Shown: positions 23,697 to 34,426, counted from the first letter of the stretch. The stretch is DNA of 64,000 bases from Platynereis dumerilii (GCA_026936325.1 JAPTHN010000024.1:1801501-1865500), one strand, 5' to 3'. Notes: generated by a model from the sequence alone, not told the origin. Translations and numbers: made by a program.

Positions 23697-24994
23697 CAGT
23701 GGCGTAGCTAGGATTTTTCTCTGGGGGGGCAAATGACCCTTGATTTCCCCAAAATGTTATCGACAACATGGGGTACGTTCGACACGGTTCAGAACTTTTG
23801 ACAAACTTTACTGAAATCTCAAATGAAGTATATAAAACATTGAAAACACTTTCAACATGATGAAGAACTTTATAATTATAGCAATTTGTAAAATAATAGA
23901 ACAAGTTGCTAGCATCCAACGTAGGACATAATTTTGTGATAGATATATAGGTTGCATCTTTTAGAAACTCAGCAACATTAAAAACAAACAAGTTTTTAAA
24001 AACATAATAACTAACTTGTTATATATTGCAATGTAATTTTACACTGACATCAATTTACATCTGCGTTTTAATGTTGTTGAGCTCAAGTTAAAACTTCTTT
24101 AAAAAAGGGAGCAAATTTTATAAAGTGGAGCTTGACCTGTTATGACAAAGACTCCTTTCTGTCATTCATCATTCATCAAACATGGAATCTGTAGACCTGT
24201 ATTCACATAAAAAACCAAGGTAGGCAAAGACATCCTTGAAAAAGCCATGGCCATTTAAGAAGAAAATGTTTTGCCATGGTGTTGTCAGCATGAGTAATAA
24301 GCAGGGAAAAAACTTCAAAAAGTTCAATTAATTGACGGCCATTAAGATCAGAAAATCGGTCTGAAAATTCCTTTTTGATTCCATCAAGCATTGCTCAGTG
24401 AATTTGGTTCTTGAATTCTAATTCTACATTACGTTATTTGTTCAATTTTATCATCAGCATTTTCTCCAGTCATTCTTCAAATTGATCTGTCTTTTGGACT
24501 GTTGATTTCCAAAGTTTTACTAAAATCTTCATTCTTGTTTGTTGCTGTTGGCCAAAATATTATTAAGACTTCGTAAGCTCGAATGTAAGGTTAAGGAGTG
24601 AAATCATGCGGACCATAAAGACAAACTAGATATACAATACTAGTCCTATTTAGATAGATAATAAATACCAAAATTTTCACACTAATAAGCACTATACAAG
24701 TCTCTCCTACCGGTTCCTGTCTCTTTGTCAAGTAGTCTTACTTCGAAGTTTCAAATAAAGTGTTGGCAAGAATTTCAACTGGATTTCCACAAAAACGTCT
24801 TTTGCCCTTTCTATTCTTTTTCCCTCCCCTTTCTGCCATATTTTCTCATCTACTTCCCCCACATTTCACATTTTTTCTCAATATCCCCATTTTGGCCCAT
24901 TTCCCTATTTTTTGTCCATTTCCCCATTTTTCCCCAAAAAGTTGTCTGGGGGGGGCAAGTTGCCCCCCCTGCCCCCCCACTAGCTACGCCACTG
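23697..24994 (-). mobile_element. hAT-type transposon (CAGTGGCGTAGCTAG ends) inside the 49-bp array
   Basis: CAGTGGCGTAGCTAG at 23697 and CTAGCTACGCCACTG ending at 24994 are flanked by TAACAAGT (23689-23696 and 24995-25002), an 8-bp duplication of array sequence. G and C runs lie inside both ends. A minus-strand stretch at 24391-24203 (KKEFSDRFSDLNGRQLIELF) looks like a transposase relic, but no full gene remains. Confidence 0.9.
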
Positions 24995-25105
24995 TAACAA
25001 GTCATATGTTCACAGGACCTTCTGCAATTAGAATAAAGAACATTAACAAGTCATATGTTCACAGGTCCTTCTGCAATTAGAATAAAGAACATTAATTAGT
25101 AGTTA
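24995..25105 (+). repeat. 49-bp minisatellite, continuation after the hAT insertion
   Basis: Two further units with CACAGGACCTTCTGCAATTA. The variant CACAGG is not seen in the main block, so these end units have diverged separately. Confidence 0.9.
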
Positions 25106-25920
25106 AAATTAGAATGACTCACTTGAATATCTCAAGCATAGCCAGAGTTTTGAGACAAAGCTTTAGCCCTTCACCATCTAAGCGTTCTTATGATATTTTA
25201 TGGGTCGTGCCTCTACATAATATTGGTTAACAAAATTTTGGCACAAAATGGGAAATTCAGACAGTGAGAAAAAGTCACCAGCTACGGGCTAGCGTCGCAG
25301 TAAAGTTCGGGCAGACGACATGGGGCCAATTAGTCTCTCATACATGTAATAAAATGCGGATCTGGTTGAATTTGTGGAAGGGACGACTTTGAAATTTTCT
25401 TTAAAAAATGTCCTCTTTGTAATATTTTGAAATGTATTCTTAAATAATCTTGTTCTTAAATAGATCACATCACAATACCTAGCCACAAATAGTTACATAT
25501 CTAGTATTTGGATAGTATACTGAAGTGGTAGGCCCATGCAACTACGGTGTCCATCTGACTCCAACATGACCTAGATAGTGTATATACACGACAGACTTTC
25601 GAATCGATGAAAAAATGTCTAAAATGACATCTCATTTCTTAAATGGTGGAAGCATATAAGCTTGCTAAGCTTATTACTGTTTGCTAATTGGATATCCTAA
25701 CATTTATAACATGAATAAAATGAATATTTAAACAAAATGTACTTTCAATCTATTCAAATATTATTAGAAGTTGATTGCAAGCACATCTGTTTGATATTGC
25801 AGTAATTAAAATTATGTGGGGAAGAGTAGTTGTGTTAAAATGTTTCAGATCATCAAACAATAAAATGTAATTAAGACCCTAATGAAAAGATTCTTCTACT
25901 CTCAAATTGAGGACAAGCAA
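25106..25920. other. Intergenic stretch upstream of gene B
   Basis: No gene or repeat recognised; AT-rich. It may hold distal control elements of receptor gene B. Confidence 0.5.
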
Positions 25921-26012
25921 TGTCATGATTCCTGTGTTTTAGGCTAATTAAAAACACAAACAAAAACATTCACTCTCACCACACCTGGGACCCTGATATT
26001 TAAGACATCAAT
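25920..26012 (+). promoter_or_regulatory. Core promoter of receptor gene B
   Basis: GCTAATTAAAA (about 25943-25953), CACACCTGGG (about 25980) and GATATTTAAGAC (about 25995-26006) occur in this order. The gene A promoter has GCTAATTAAAA, ACACCTGAGG and CTATATAAG in the same order with similar spacing. TATTTAAG would serve as the TATA-like element, placing a start near 26025 just before the 51-bp repeats. Confidence 0.5.
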
Positions 26013-26035
26013 CAACAGAAGAAGCAACAGTCATT

Positions 26036-26442
26036 TAGAACTTCATAAGCACATCAGTCAACAGAGGAGGCGACAGTCAGATTGGACTGAACTCCATAAG
26101 CACATCAGTCAACAGAGGAGGCGACAGTCAGATTGGATTGAACTCCATAAGCACATCAGTCAACAGAGGAGGCGACAGTCAGATTGGATTGAACTGCATA
26201 AGCACATCAGTCAACAGAGGAGGTGACAATCAGATTGGATTGAACTGCATAAGCACATCAGTCAACAGAGGAGGTGACAATCAGATTGGATTGAACTGCA
26301 TAAGCACATCAGTCAACAGAGGAGGCGACAGTCAGATTGGATTGAACTTCATAAGCACATCAGTCAACTGAGGAGGCGACAGTCAGATTGGATTGAACTT
26401 CATAAGCACATCAGTCAACAGAGGAGGCGACAGTCAGATTGA
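26036..26442 (+). repeat. 51-bp minisatellite in the leader of receptor gene B
   Basis: About eight tandem units of 51 bp containing AGCACATCAGTCAACAGAGG. If the TATA-like site is used, this forms most of the 5' untranslated leader. No ATG occurs in it before 26489. The period is a multiple of three and one frame stays open for most of the array, but it has no ATG and is broken by a stop near 26369, so I do not call it coding. Confidence 0.9.
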
Positions 26443-26488
26443 ACTCCATTTATATATTAGAATTTCTCTGGTACTGCACCGGAATAAA

Positions 26489-28829
26489 ATGTATAAAACA
26501 CTATTTTATATATATTTCCTATTATGGGACAGCTTTTCTGTTGTCTTTTTATACCATACATCCACACAACTGAATATGAGCTTAAATGGAACCAGGTCAG
26601 ATCAGGATACTATAAGGAAAGGTCATACCAAAGGAAATAATCATGTTAACTTTACTCTTACGAAGAATGATAAACCGTCTCTTTCAATCAGTTTTTCTGG
26701 ATTGCTTTTCAATGCTACTCATCCAGTTTCATTAGGGAATACAACTGATAATAATAGCAATATGACAAATGCTTTTCTTAAAAAGCAATCTGGCTCATCC
26801 ATGGAAGTTTCAGACGTTAGGCATAATTCTTTAACCTCTAATCAGAGTGCAGACAATGAGTTCTCCGAAACCATCATCAATGATTCCATAATATTGGATA
26901 CAACAGAAGCATTTAATGCAACCTGTTGCTCTTTAAATTCAAGTTCCTTGCCAAAGGGAATTGTGACATTGGAAACAAATACTAAAGATTTTGTTGAACT
27001 TAATTCACAACCAACCCAAAAAATAACTGTAAACCATGACTCTATCTCAACAGAACACACTGCAAAATATGGAACCAGGGATTATAATGTCAACAAAAGA
27101 ATGACTGAGGATGATTATGTTGACTCAAAAGAACACACTGTTGATTATCAAACCAGGGATTATAATAGCACTGAGGATGTCAACGTCAACTCAAAAGAGC
27201 ACACTTTACAATTTGAAACCAGGGATTATAATGTCACTGAGAATGTCAACATCAACTCAAAAGAGCACACTTTACAATTTGAAACCAGGGATTATAATAG
27301 CACTGAGAATGTCAACATCAACTCAAAAGAGCACACTTTACAATTTGAAACCAGGGATTATAATAGCACTGAGAATGTCAACATCAACTCAAAAGAGCAC
27401 ACTTTACAATTTGAAACCAGGGATTATAATAGCACTGAGAATGTCAACATCAACTCAAAAGAGCACACTTTACAATTTGAAACCAGGGATTATAATAGCA
27501 CTGAGAATGTCAACATCAACTCAAAAGAGCACACTTTACAATTTGAAACCAGGGATTATAATAGCACTGAGAATGTCAACATCAACTCAAAAGAGCACAC
27601 TTTACAATTTGAAACCAGGGATTATAATAGCACTGAGAATGTCAACATCAACTCAAAAGAGCACACTTTACAATTTGAAACCAGGGATTATAATAGCACT
27701 GAGGATGTCAACGTCAACTCAAAAGAGCACACTTTACAATTTGAAACCAGGGATTATAATGTCACTCAAAGAATGACTGTGGATGATATCAGGGACTCAA
27801 TATATCACACTGCTAAATATGAAACCAGGGATTATAATAGCACTCAAAGAATGACTGTGGATGATGACATGGACTCAGTGGATTACGCTGCTAAATATGA
27901 AACCAGGGATTATAATAGCACTCAAAGAATGACTGTGGATGATAACATGGACTCAGTGGATTACCCTGCCAAATCTGAAACCTGGAATTATAATTTCACT
28001 CAAAGAACGACTGTGGATGATAACATTGGCTCAAAAGAACACACTGCCAAATATGAAACCACGGATTATAATGTCACCCAAATAATGACTGAGGATTATA
28101 ACATTGACTCAAAAGAACACACTGCTAAACATAAAACCAGTGATTATAAGGTCACCCAAAAAATGACTGTGAATAATGAAACTTATTCGATACTTCATAC
28201 TTTAAGATATGATGCAATAAATTATTCAACCCAAAGCATGATTCCAATTGGTGATACAAATTCAACAGAGATTTTAAGATGTATAACAGAGAAGACAAGC
28301 CATTTGACACTGTGGGATGTTGAAGAAGATACAAATGATAAATATTGTTTTTTGTTCAAGATGGACAGAGAAAAACTTACTGTTGAAAATACAGTAGGTA
28401 TGTACTTATTGCATGAGTGTAAGGAAAAAGGTGAAAGCTTGGTGATGCTGCGAAAATGTTTGGAAGAAAATCGTCTCCAAAAATTTGCTCGAGAATGGAT
28501 ACACGTTGTTCCGTGTCCAAACTCAACAAACGCTACCGAAACAAATTGGTTACAAAACGTATGCATGTTGCGATCAGTCGCTGAAGACATCAAGATTCGA
28601 GAGTTCCATATGTGCACTTTTATGATAAGTAAGGAAAAGAGATTCACTCCTGCTACGCCAGTGAAAGTTTTACTGGAGTTTGCAAAGTTTCACTGCGGTC
28701 ACTTTTTCGAGAATGAACACCTTTATATTTATCATGCATATGCTGGTGAATCCTGCGGATTCAGCAAAGTCATTGAATATAATAAAAAAACTGAAAACAG
28801 ACTTTATGGTGTGACATGGATATTTCTTG
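26489..28829 (+). CDS. Receptor gene B exon 1: signal peptide, repeat stalk, cysteine domain
   Basis: The ATG at 26489 is the first one after the repetitive leader, and its product (MYKTLFYIYFLLW) aligns with the start of gene A. The frame stays open upstream but has no ATG there. The exon ends TTTCTTG|GTGAGT in phase 1; reading past it gives unrelated residues to a stop at 28975, so the splice is preferred. The C-terminal part is highly conserved with gene A, including KRFTPATPVKVLLE and CGHFFENEHLYIYHA. Confidence 0.88.
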
Positions 28830-31800
28830 GTGAGTTATTATATCATCATATTCCAAAATTATTACATGCATCACATTCCCAGTTATTATATTGCATGTTA
28901 GAGTTATCACACAGTACCAAGTGCAACATCAGTTTTTATGGCATTGAGGTAACTAGTATTGCAAGAGAGAAATAGTTGTTGATCTATGATGAGATACACT
29001 TAAGTGCGATATCAGTTTTTTAGCACTATTTAATGTATGCTAGAGCTGTAGGGTCAAATAATATCCAAACTTCAACTACAGACATAATATATATAGATTA
29101 TGGACTGAAACATTTTCAAATTATCTTATATTTCCTTGCACAGCAATCATTCAATATATGAATGAATCTTTTTTTGTATCGTCGCGGAAATTTATTTTTA
29201 CGGAGCCCCTAAGTACCGAGCCCCTAAGCTAAGTACAGGGTACCTGAGGGGACATCAAGTAAAAAAAAACTAAATTTTCTCATTCCCTCGCGTTCATTAT
29301 TGTGTTATTTTTAAACCCGCAGCAACTGGAGGGGTCCTGGCTTATATATCTCTGGCGATGGTGGCTTACGACGTCAAAAAAGGAGACAATCTGCTTATGA
29401 TCTACATATTGGGCACTGCGATTGGAAACGTAATTTCAGTCACTAGTTACATGCTTGGAATTACGTTGCCAGCAGCAACTACTGAAGTAAGTGACATCTA
29501 GTTTTCTAGGCAGGAGCAACTACTGAAGTAAGTGGCATCTAGTTTTCTTGGCAGGAGCAACTACTGAAGTAAGTGGCATCTAGTTTTCTTGGCAGGAGCA
29601 ACTACTGAAGTAAGTGGCATCTAGTTTTCTTGGCAGGAGCAACTACTGAAGTAAGTGGCATCTAGTTTTCTTGGCAGGAGCAGCTACTGAAGTAAGTGGC
29701 ATCTAGTTTTCTTGGCAGGAGCAACTACTGATGTAAGTGGCATCTAGTTTTCTTGGCAGGAGCAGCTACTGAAGTAAGTGGCATCTAGTTTTCTTGGCAG
29801 GAGCAACTACTGAAGTAAGTGGCATCTAGTTTTCTTGGCAGGAGCAACTACTGAAGTAAGTGGCATCTAGTTTTCTTGACAGGAGCAGCTACTGAAGTAA
29901 GTGGCATCTAGTTTTCTTGGCAGGCAACTACTGAAGTAAGTGGCATCTAGTTTTCTTGGCAGGAAACCACTGAAGTAAGTGGCATCTAGTTTTCTAGGTA
30001 GCCCGGGGACTACAAGTGACTAATGCAGAGCTGTTGCTCAAAGCATTTTAGAGCTCTTTGCATAAAAGCGCACCAAACAGCTGTGATGTCAATGGCTTAA
30101 AAAATGTTTTTATGGTTTGTTTGCGTCAGTTATCATTTAATCGGGTCATTCAGCTCATATCATGTCAGGCAGCATCTAGGTATCGATAAACGCACTCATT
30201 AACTTATTAATGGGAAGTTTTGGAAAGCAAGACATAACTGTCAGTAACATTGCAATGCTAAGACATGAAAAACTAGATTCCGAACTGAAAAGAAGAAAAT
30301 AATTAGCTTTGTAGGCTAAATCCTGAACTTTTGAAGTTCATAATGGCTAGATTTTCATAACTCAAAGGTCCAATTTCTGACTCTGATCAGTCATGTGACC
30401 AACTGAGCCAGTTCAGACAGCTGAGGAAGCCATTGTGAGAAGCGTGAAGGCTCCTGGTGTGTCAGAAATTGAACCTTGGTGTTATGATAATCCAACCATG
30501 AAGAAAATAATTGTTACCAATCATCAATCCAATGGACCACCAATTTGCAAAGAGCTGTATCATACTCTGATTAGTTAATGACTGATATGAACCAATCAAG
30601 GGAAGGTATTATTGTTAATTTTGTGGCCCTGACAACTCATGCTGTATTAAAACTGTTGTAATTATGAATTTCATAAATGAAAAAGGCATCTCATAAGTGT
30701 GTTGTACTAATGTCACATTTCCGCATTTGTCTTTTCAGAGTTTTATTGGCTGCAGATTGTTTTTAGGCGTAACCCTAATAACTGAGTATTTCAACGTCAT
30801 CATGGTATCATTTCTAAACATTGGGAGGTTCTTTGCTGTGGCGTATCCTTTCATCTACATGAAGTTCACACTCTTCGGGTCAGAAGAAAACATGTTCAAA
30901 CACAAAATTAGGGTAGTTTTTCTTTGCTGTTGTTTAATCCTCCTTCTACTTTAAACAGTTCAGTTGTGTAAGCCTTCTTCTGTATTATACACTAGAATTG
31001 CCCATTGTGGCAAAACAAGGTATTTAAAAACTGTGTGTAGGCAGTGTTGTTGCCATAGTGATGCAATGCAGGTCAACTGGTGTGGTAAGAATTTTTGGGC
31101 AAAACGTTTTGGAGATAACAACTGTGTAAAAAAAAAAGTTGGGAAAAAAGAATTTCGGAAATTGGAAAAAGCAGTAGGACAACAGTGTAAGTGCGCTGTG
31201 GGAAAAAAGATAGCCCAGTCCCCTAAGGTAAACAATGTAGAGCCTGTGCAAGTTTGGTGGTCATGGTTCAAACAGACACCTGGTTGCAGGGTCTGAAGCA
31301 TCCAGAAAGCTGCCTTTATATAATACGATTTTGGGGAAAAAATGTTGGGAAAAAAATTGAATAAAATGTTTGAAAAAAAAAAGTTGGGGGAAAAAATGTG
31401 TATAATTTTTTTATCAGCTTATTAATTAGGAAATTTAAGACAATGTAATAACCGTAAAAATGGCATCCTCCCAAGTTTTGCTTTAGGGGCCTTAGGAAGA
31501 TAGTGGTAGAAATAGAAGACCAGACACTGGATAGAAATTGATATAATTCCAGTATGCTACTTTTTTTTCGTAAATCATCATACTTGGTCCCTCTTCTGAT
31601 TTCAGAATTCAGTATTTGCCCTGGTCTTGGCCATCGGAATGACTTCACTACAAATGTTCCTTTTCCACCATGCCAACTTGTCTTGTAAGGACCGTTATTC
31701 ACCAGTATTTACTTCCTTTCGAGTTGTAGTTGTGGTCGGCATACTGGTTACTTCCTTCTTCTCTATTGGGACGTTGGTGGCATTAGGAAAAGCGAGGTAA

Positions 31801-32876
31801 ACAAGGTGGTGGCACTGTATAGAGTGCAAAGGCCTGCCGTGATAACAATTTTTTTTGCTACAGGGCAGTTTTTTCTGTACAGTATGTTTTACCAATGTTT
31901 GGAGAATGGTGCCATTTTTATACTAGTTAAGAGCGCAACCGCTAGTTATTCAAGGTCGGAGTTTTGCGTGACGAAAAATAAATTATATAAAGGTTACGGC
32001 GACTGTGTATTAATATTTTGAGCATGCGACGTCCTCAAATAAATCAATCAACACTCTGTTAAGAAATACCACTGCCCAGAAAGAATTTCTTCATTTCACT
32101 TAAACTAAGGCAGCTGGGTGGCCAAGTGGCTTAAGGTGCCTGTCTGCTCGGCTGAAGGTCTTATGGGTTCGAACCCCAGGTGGGGAACCCACAATTTTCA
32201 GTATACCTTTATGAGCAAAATCGCGCTGGATGTCGTTCGGATTAGACGTTAAATTGGCATCCCCTTGTATCAGTATCTGTGCTGGGCAAGTGAGAAATCC
32301 CTCACATGGGGTAAGGTGTAACATGTTGAGGACTCCCGCTCTCTGTCCCATCTCATCAATCAACCCTCGTGAGTGCCCAAAACCGGGCTTAGAGGTCTGC
32401 ACTTACTTACCATATCTACCATATATCTGCCTGGAGATCTGATGGTGGTCCTCGGCCCACCCCCAGAGCAACGTCAATGCATTCTGTAGTGGCTCCACCT
32501 GGTGTAAATCTAAATTTATGTTGTGTATTGACAGGATAATGCAATTTTAAATGTCTTTGACTTTAATTGCAGATTAAGAAGGACACAGTTGACTACTTCA
32601 GCATCATCGGCATCAGGCAGGGACGTGAAAACTGCCGCAATGTTGGCAATTTCAGGAATTTGCTTCGTACTACTCTCAATTCCTGATGTTTATGATTTTG
32701 TGGGCATATATACCAAAGTACAAACGCTTGATGATGCAGTTACGGAAGCGACATTATCCATGACATCAATGCTGTGTCGCAGTGCCTTCGGAATTCTGAA
32801 TTGTATAATCTATGCTTTCAGGACTACAGCGGCTGCCAAATTATCAAGATTAATAAGGAAAGTTTGCTCTAAATAA
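26489..32876 (+). CDS. Receptor gene B: atypical rhodopsin-like 7TM receptor with expanded N-glycosylated stalk, five exons
   Basis: The CDS is exons 26489-28829, 29323-29486, 30739-30912, 31606-31796 and 32573-32876, totalling 3174 nt (1057 residues) with GT-AG borders. Residues 1-21 are a probable signal peptide. Residues 22-188 are a Ser/Thr/Asn-rich region with many N-x-S/T sites. Residues about 189-575 are 16-17 units of a 22-residue repeat with core ETRDYNST. Residues about 620-756 are the eight-cysteine domain. The 7TM domain starts at about 773, with IGRFFAVAYPF in place of DRY and NCIIYAF in place of NPxxY. It is a paralogue of gene A in head-to-head orientation. Two AATAAA signals follow at 32944-32949 and 32959-32964. 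It is probably a surface receptor; no ligand can be inferred. Confidence 0.87.
27047..28230 (+). repeat. 66-bp coding minisatellite (22-residue stalk repeat)
   Basis: This lies within exon 1 of receptor gene B. Nine nearly identical units (about 27199-27790) encode EHTLQFETRDYN followed by ST or VT, flanked by diverged units with AKYETRDYN. Nearly every unit has an N-x-S/T site at the same place, so the stalk could carry a regular ladder of N-glycans. The near identity of the central units suggests recent expansion or homogenisation. Confidence 0.93.
29323..29486 (+). CDS. Receptor gene B exon 2: TM1 end and TM2
   Basis: The acceptor is AAACCCGCAG|CAACTGG and the donor CTACTGAA|GTAAGT; 164 nt, residues 781-835. 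It reads TGGVLAYISLAMVAYDVKKG and then TM2 with GTAIGNVISVTSYMLGI. No ATG-initiated reading frame marks it; it was found by homology to gene A exon 2. Its last 18 bases and the start of the intron seed the 41-bp array that follows. Confidence 0.87.
29463..29998 (+). repeat. 41-bp array duplicating the exon 2 splice donor
   Basis: Thirteen units of 41 bp, the first containing the true end of exon 2. Each unit has a pyrimidine-rich TTTTCTTGGCAG, about 14 bases ending ACTACTGAA, and GTAAGT. Each therefore carries an acceptor-like and a donor-like site. The apparent intron between neighbouring units is only 27 nt, too short for normal splicing. Confidence 0.92.
30739..30912 (+). CDS. Receptor gene B exon 3: TM3 and intracellular loop 2
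   Basis: The acceptor is TGTCTTTTCAG|AGTTTT and the donor ATTAGG|GTAGTT; 174 nt, phase 0 at both ends, residues 836-893. It encodes SFIGCRLFLGVTLITEYF and NIGRFFAVAYPFIYMKF. The TM3 cysteine and the arginine of the DRY position are kept; the aspartate is glycine. Confidence 0.88.
31606..31796 (+). CDS. Receptor gene B exon 4: TM4, extracellular loop 2, TM5
   Basis: The acceptor is CTGATTTCAG|AATTCA and the donor GCGAG|GTAAAC; 191 nt. It reads NSVFALVLAIGMTSLQMFLF, the loop ANLSCKDRYSPV with an N-x-S site and the loop-2 cysteine, then RVVVVVGILVTSFFSIG. Length and phase equal those of gene A exon 4. Confidence 0.87.
32109..32410 (+). mobile_element. tRNA-derived SINE, family B, in intron 4 of gene B
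   Basis: The head GGTGGCCAAGTGGCTTAAGG is an A-box region like that of a leucine or serine tRNA, and GGGTTCGAACCCCAGG is a perfect B box. The body (GCTGGATGTCGTTCGGATTA, AAATCCCTCACATGGGG) matches the copy at 16484-16721. Confidence 0.85.
32573..32876 (+). CDS. Receptor gene B exon 5: TM6, TM7 and cytoplasmic tail
   Basis: The acceptor TTTAATTGCAG|ATTAAG completes an arginine codon. It encodes residues 957-1057: RRTQLTTSASSASGRDVK (loop 3), TM6 ICFVLLSIPD, TM7 GILNCIIYAFRT, and a short basic tail ending SRLIRKVCSK. Two codons shorter than in gene A. Confidence 0.89.
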
Positions 32877-32999
32877 TAATGGTTGGGAATAGGAAATGTC
32901 AGAAATTGGTGATCATGTATGAAATCATCCATAGTCATTATATAATAAAATTCATTGGAATAAACAATCATTATTTTTTCATTTGAATCATAGTACAAC

Positions 33000-33425
33000 A
33001 ACTACAGAATACTAGTAAACTGGTAACCATGCCAAGTAAAAACCAAACCTACTTGTAACCATCTTTTATTTTTCCCACCAACTCGTAACCATGGGATAGC
33101 CTATAGTAATAGAATAGCCATGGCCATTTGGTAACCAAAAGTTAATAATTGCAAACCAATTTTTTAACCAGGGACAATTGCCATCTGGTAACCAGGGAAA
33201 ATCAGAGTGAACCAACCTGTAAACAACTCATAATCACCAGGATTTCAGCCATTTATCATTTAAGTGAAAATATTAATTTGGATTTTCATACATAATTTGT
33301 ATTTTGATAATTAATTTGTGCATATAATTGTGCGTATAACTTATTTATTGTTTTTTTTGTAGTTTGCATCTCAGATCAGAGCAGAACTATCTGCTCAGTG
33401 GCAGCTATACAGTATGCAGCCAGCA
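33000..33425. other. Region downstream of gene B with GGTAACCA motifs
   Basis: GGTAACCA or close variants occur at about 33019, 33048, 33082, 33130 and 33187. No gene is seen. The meaning of the motif spacing is unclear. Confidence 0.4.
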
Positions 33426-33590
33426 AACTTCCATCATCCCAAGTCATACCATGACAAAATGGCCCATAACCTTTGCTAATTCATGAATACTTAATTAACT
33501 GACCCAGTTTTGGCTCAGCTACATCACAGTTTGAAATTGTTGCTTCTGTTTCACACTGTTACAAATGGAGAAATTGTGTATTGTTGAAAC
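33425..33590 (+). repeat. Block shared with 19405-19590
   Basis: Nearly identical to 19405-19590, lacking about 12 bases around CAATCAGGGACTG. From 33591 to 34250 no feature is recognised. Confidence 0.75.
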
Positions 33591-34249
33591 ACAGGCACAA
33601 ACAATCTGCTATGTGCGATACGTTTCACTCGACTAACCATTCTCCTGCCTGCCTCTCTGATTCCTGCTCTACTATTAGAAAAGGTATGACAGCTTGCTTG
33701 AGCCATTCCAGACTGAACTGGTACGTTGTCACTGTAGCAGACGACAGAGGTAACTATAAAATCCAGTCAATAGAAAATGTTAGCGGACCAAGCAAGTGCT
33801 GAGAAAGTTCCACCCCCTCCTCCTCCAATTGAAATACGCAAGAAACCTGCTATTTTCTGCACCTTATTAAGTTGGCAAAACCAACATGAGAAATACTGAA
33901 ACTGTGGAATATAAAATAAGTTCAATTAGGTGTAACTGTCAATCATTTCATCAGATTGTACTACAAGATGCACTGATTGGCTGGGTGTTGCTGGTTACAA
34001 ATCAACAGAGATTGACTTGGTCCACAACTGACAAGTTCAGACCGCAAAATTTGCAATTTTGAGAAAGCAATTGAAGAATTGAAGGCAAATATTAGCCACA
34101 CCCCCAACTCCTCCTCTGACAATGTTCCAATCAATCATCATTATATCATTAGGATATAGGCCTAATAGTAATAGCTTCATGCACCTGTTTTGATTGTTGT
34201 TTTTTTTAATGTCTTTTGATTTTCATTTGAGAGTCTGCTAAGATTTCAA

Positions 34250-34252
34250 ATC

Positions 34253-34321
<69 letters not shown>

Positions 34322-34359
34322 GCTATCTGGCTATCTGACGATCTATCTTATCTATCTGG

Positions 34360-34425
<66 letters not shown>
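34250..34425 (+). repeat. (ATCT)n microsatellite
   Basis: Two long ATCT runs separated by an imperfect middle (about 34318-34362). Confidence 0.95.

Positions 34426-34426
<1 letters not shown>

Noticed and set aside
26138-26371. Open frame with NCISTSVNRGGDNQIGL repeats upstream of gene B
   Set aside because: It has no ATG, is closed by a stop before the gene B frame, and arises from the 51-bp leader minisatellite.
27111-27776. Open frame of 221 codons overlapping the gene B stalk in a second frame
   Set aside because: The 66-bp repeat length is a multiple of three, so any frame free of stops in one unit stays open through all; the first frame continues into the conserved receptor domain.
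28830-28975. Unspliced C-terminal extension of gene B exon 1
   Set aside because: Gene A diverges from it exactly at the shared GTGAGT donor, and the spliced product continues TM1 in both genes.
32109-32180. tRNA genes at 32109, 43190, 57415 and 62800
   Set aside because: A and B boxes are present but the cloverleafs are incomplete and each is fused to a SINE body found in other copies.
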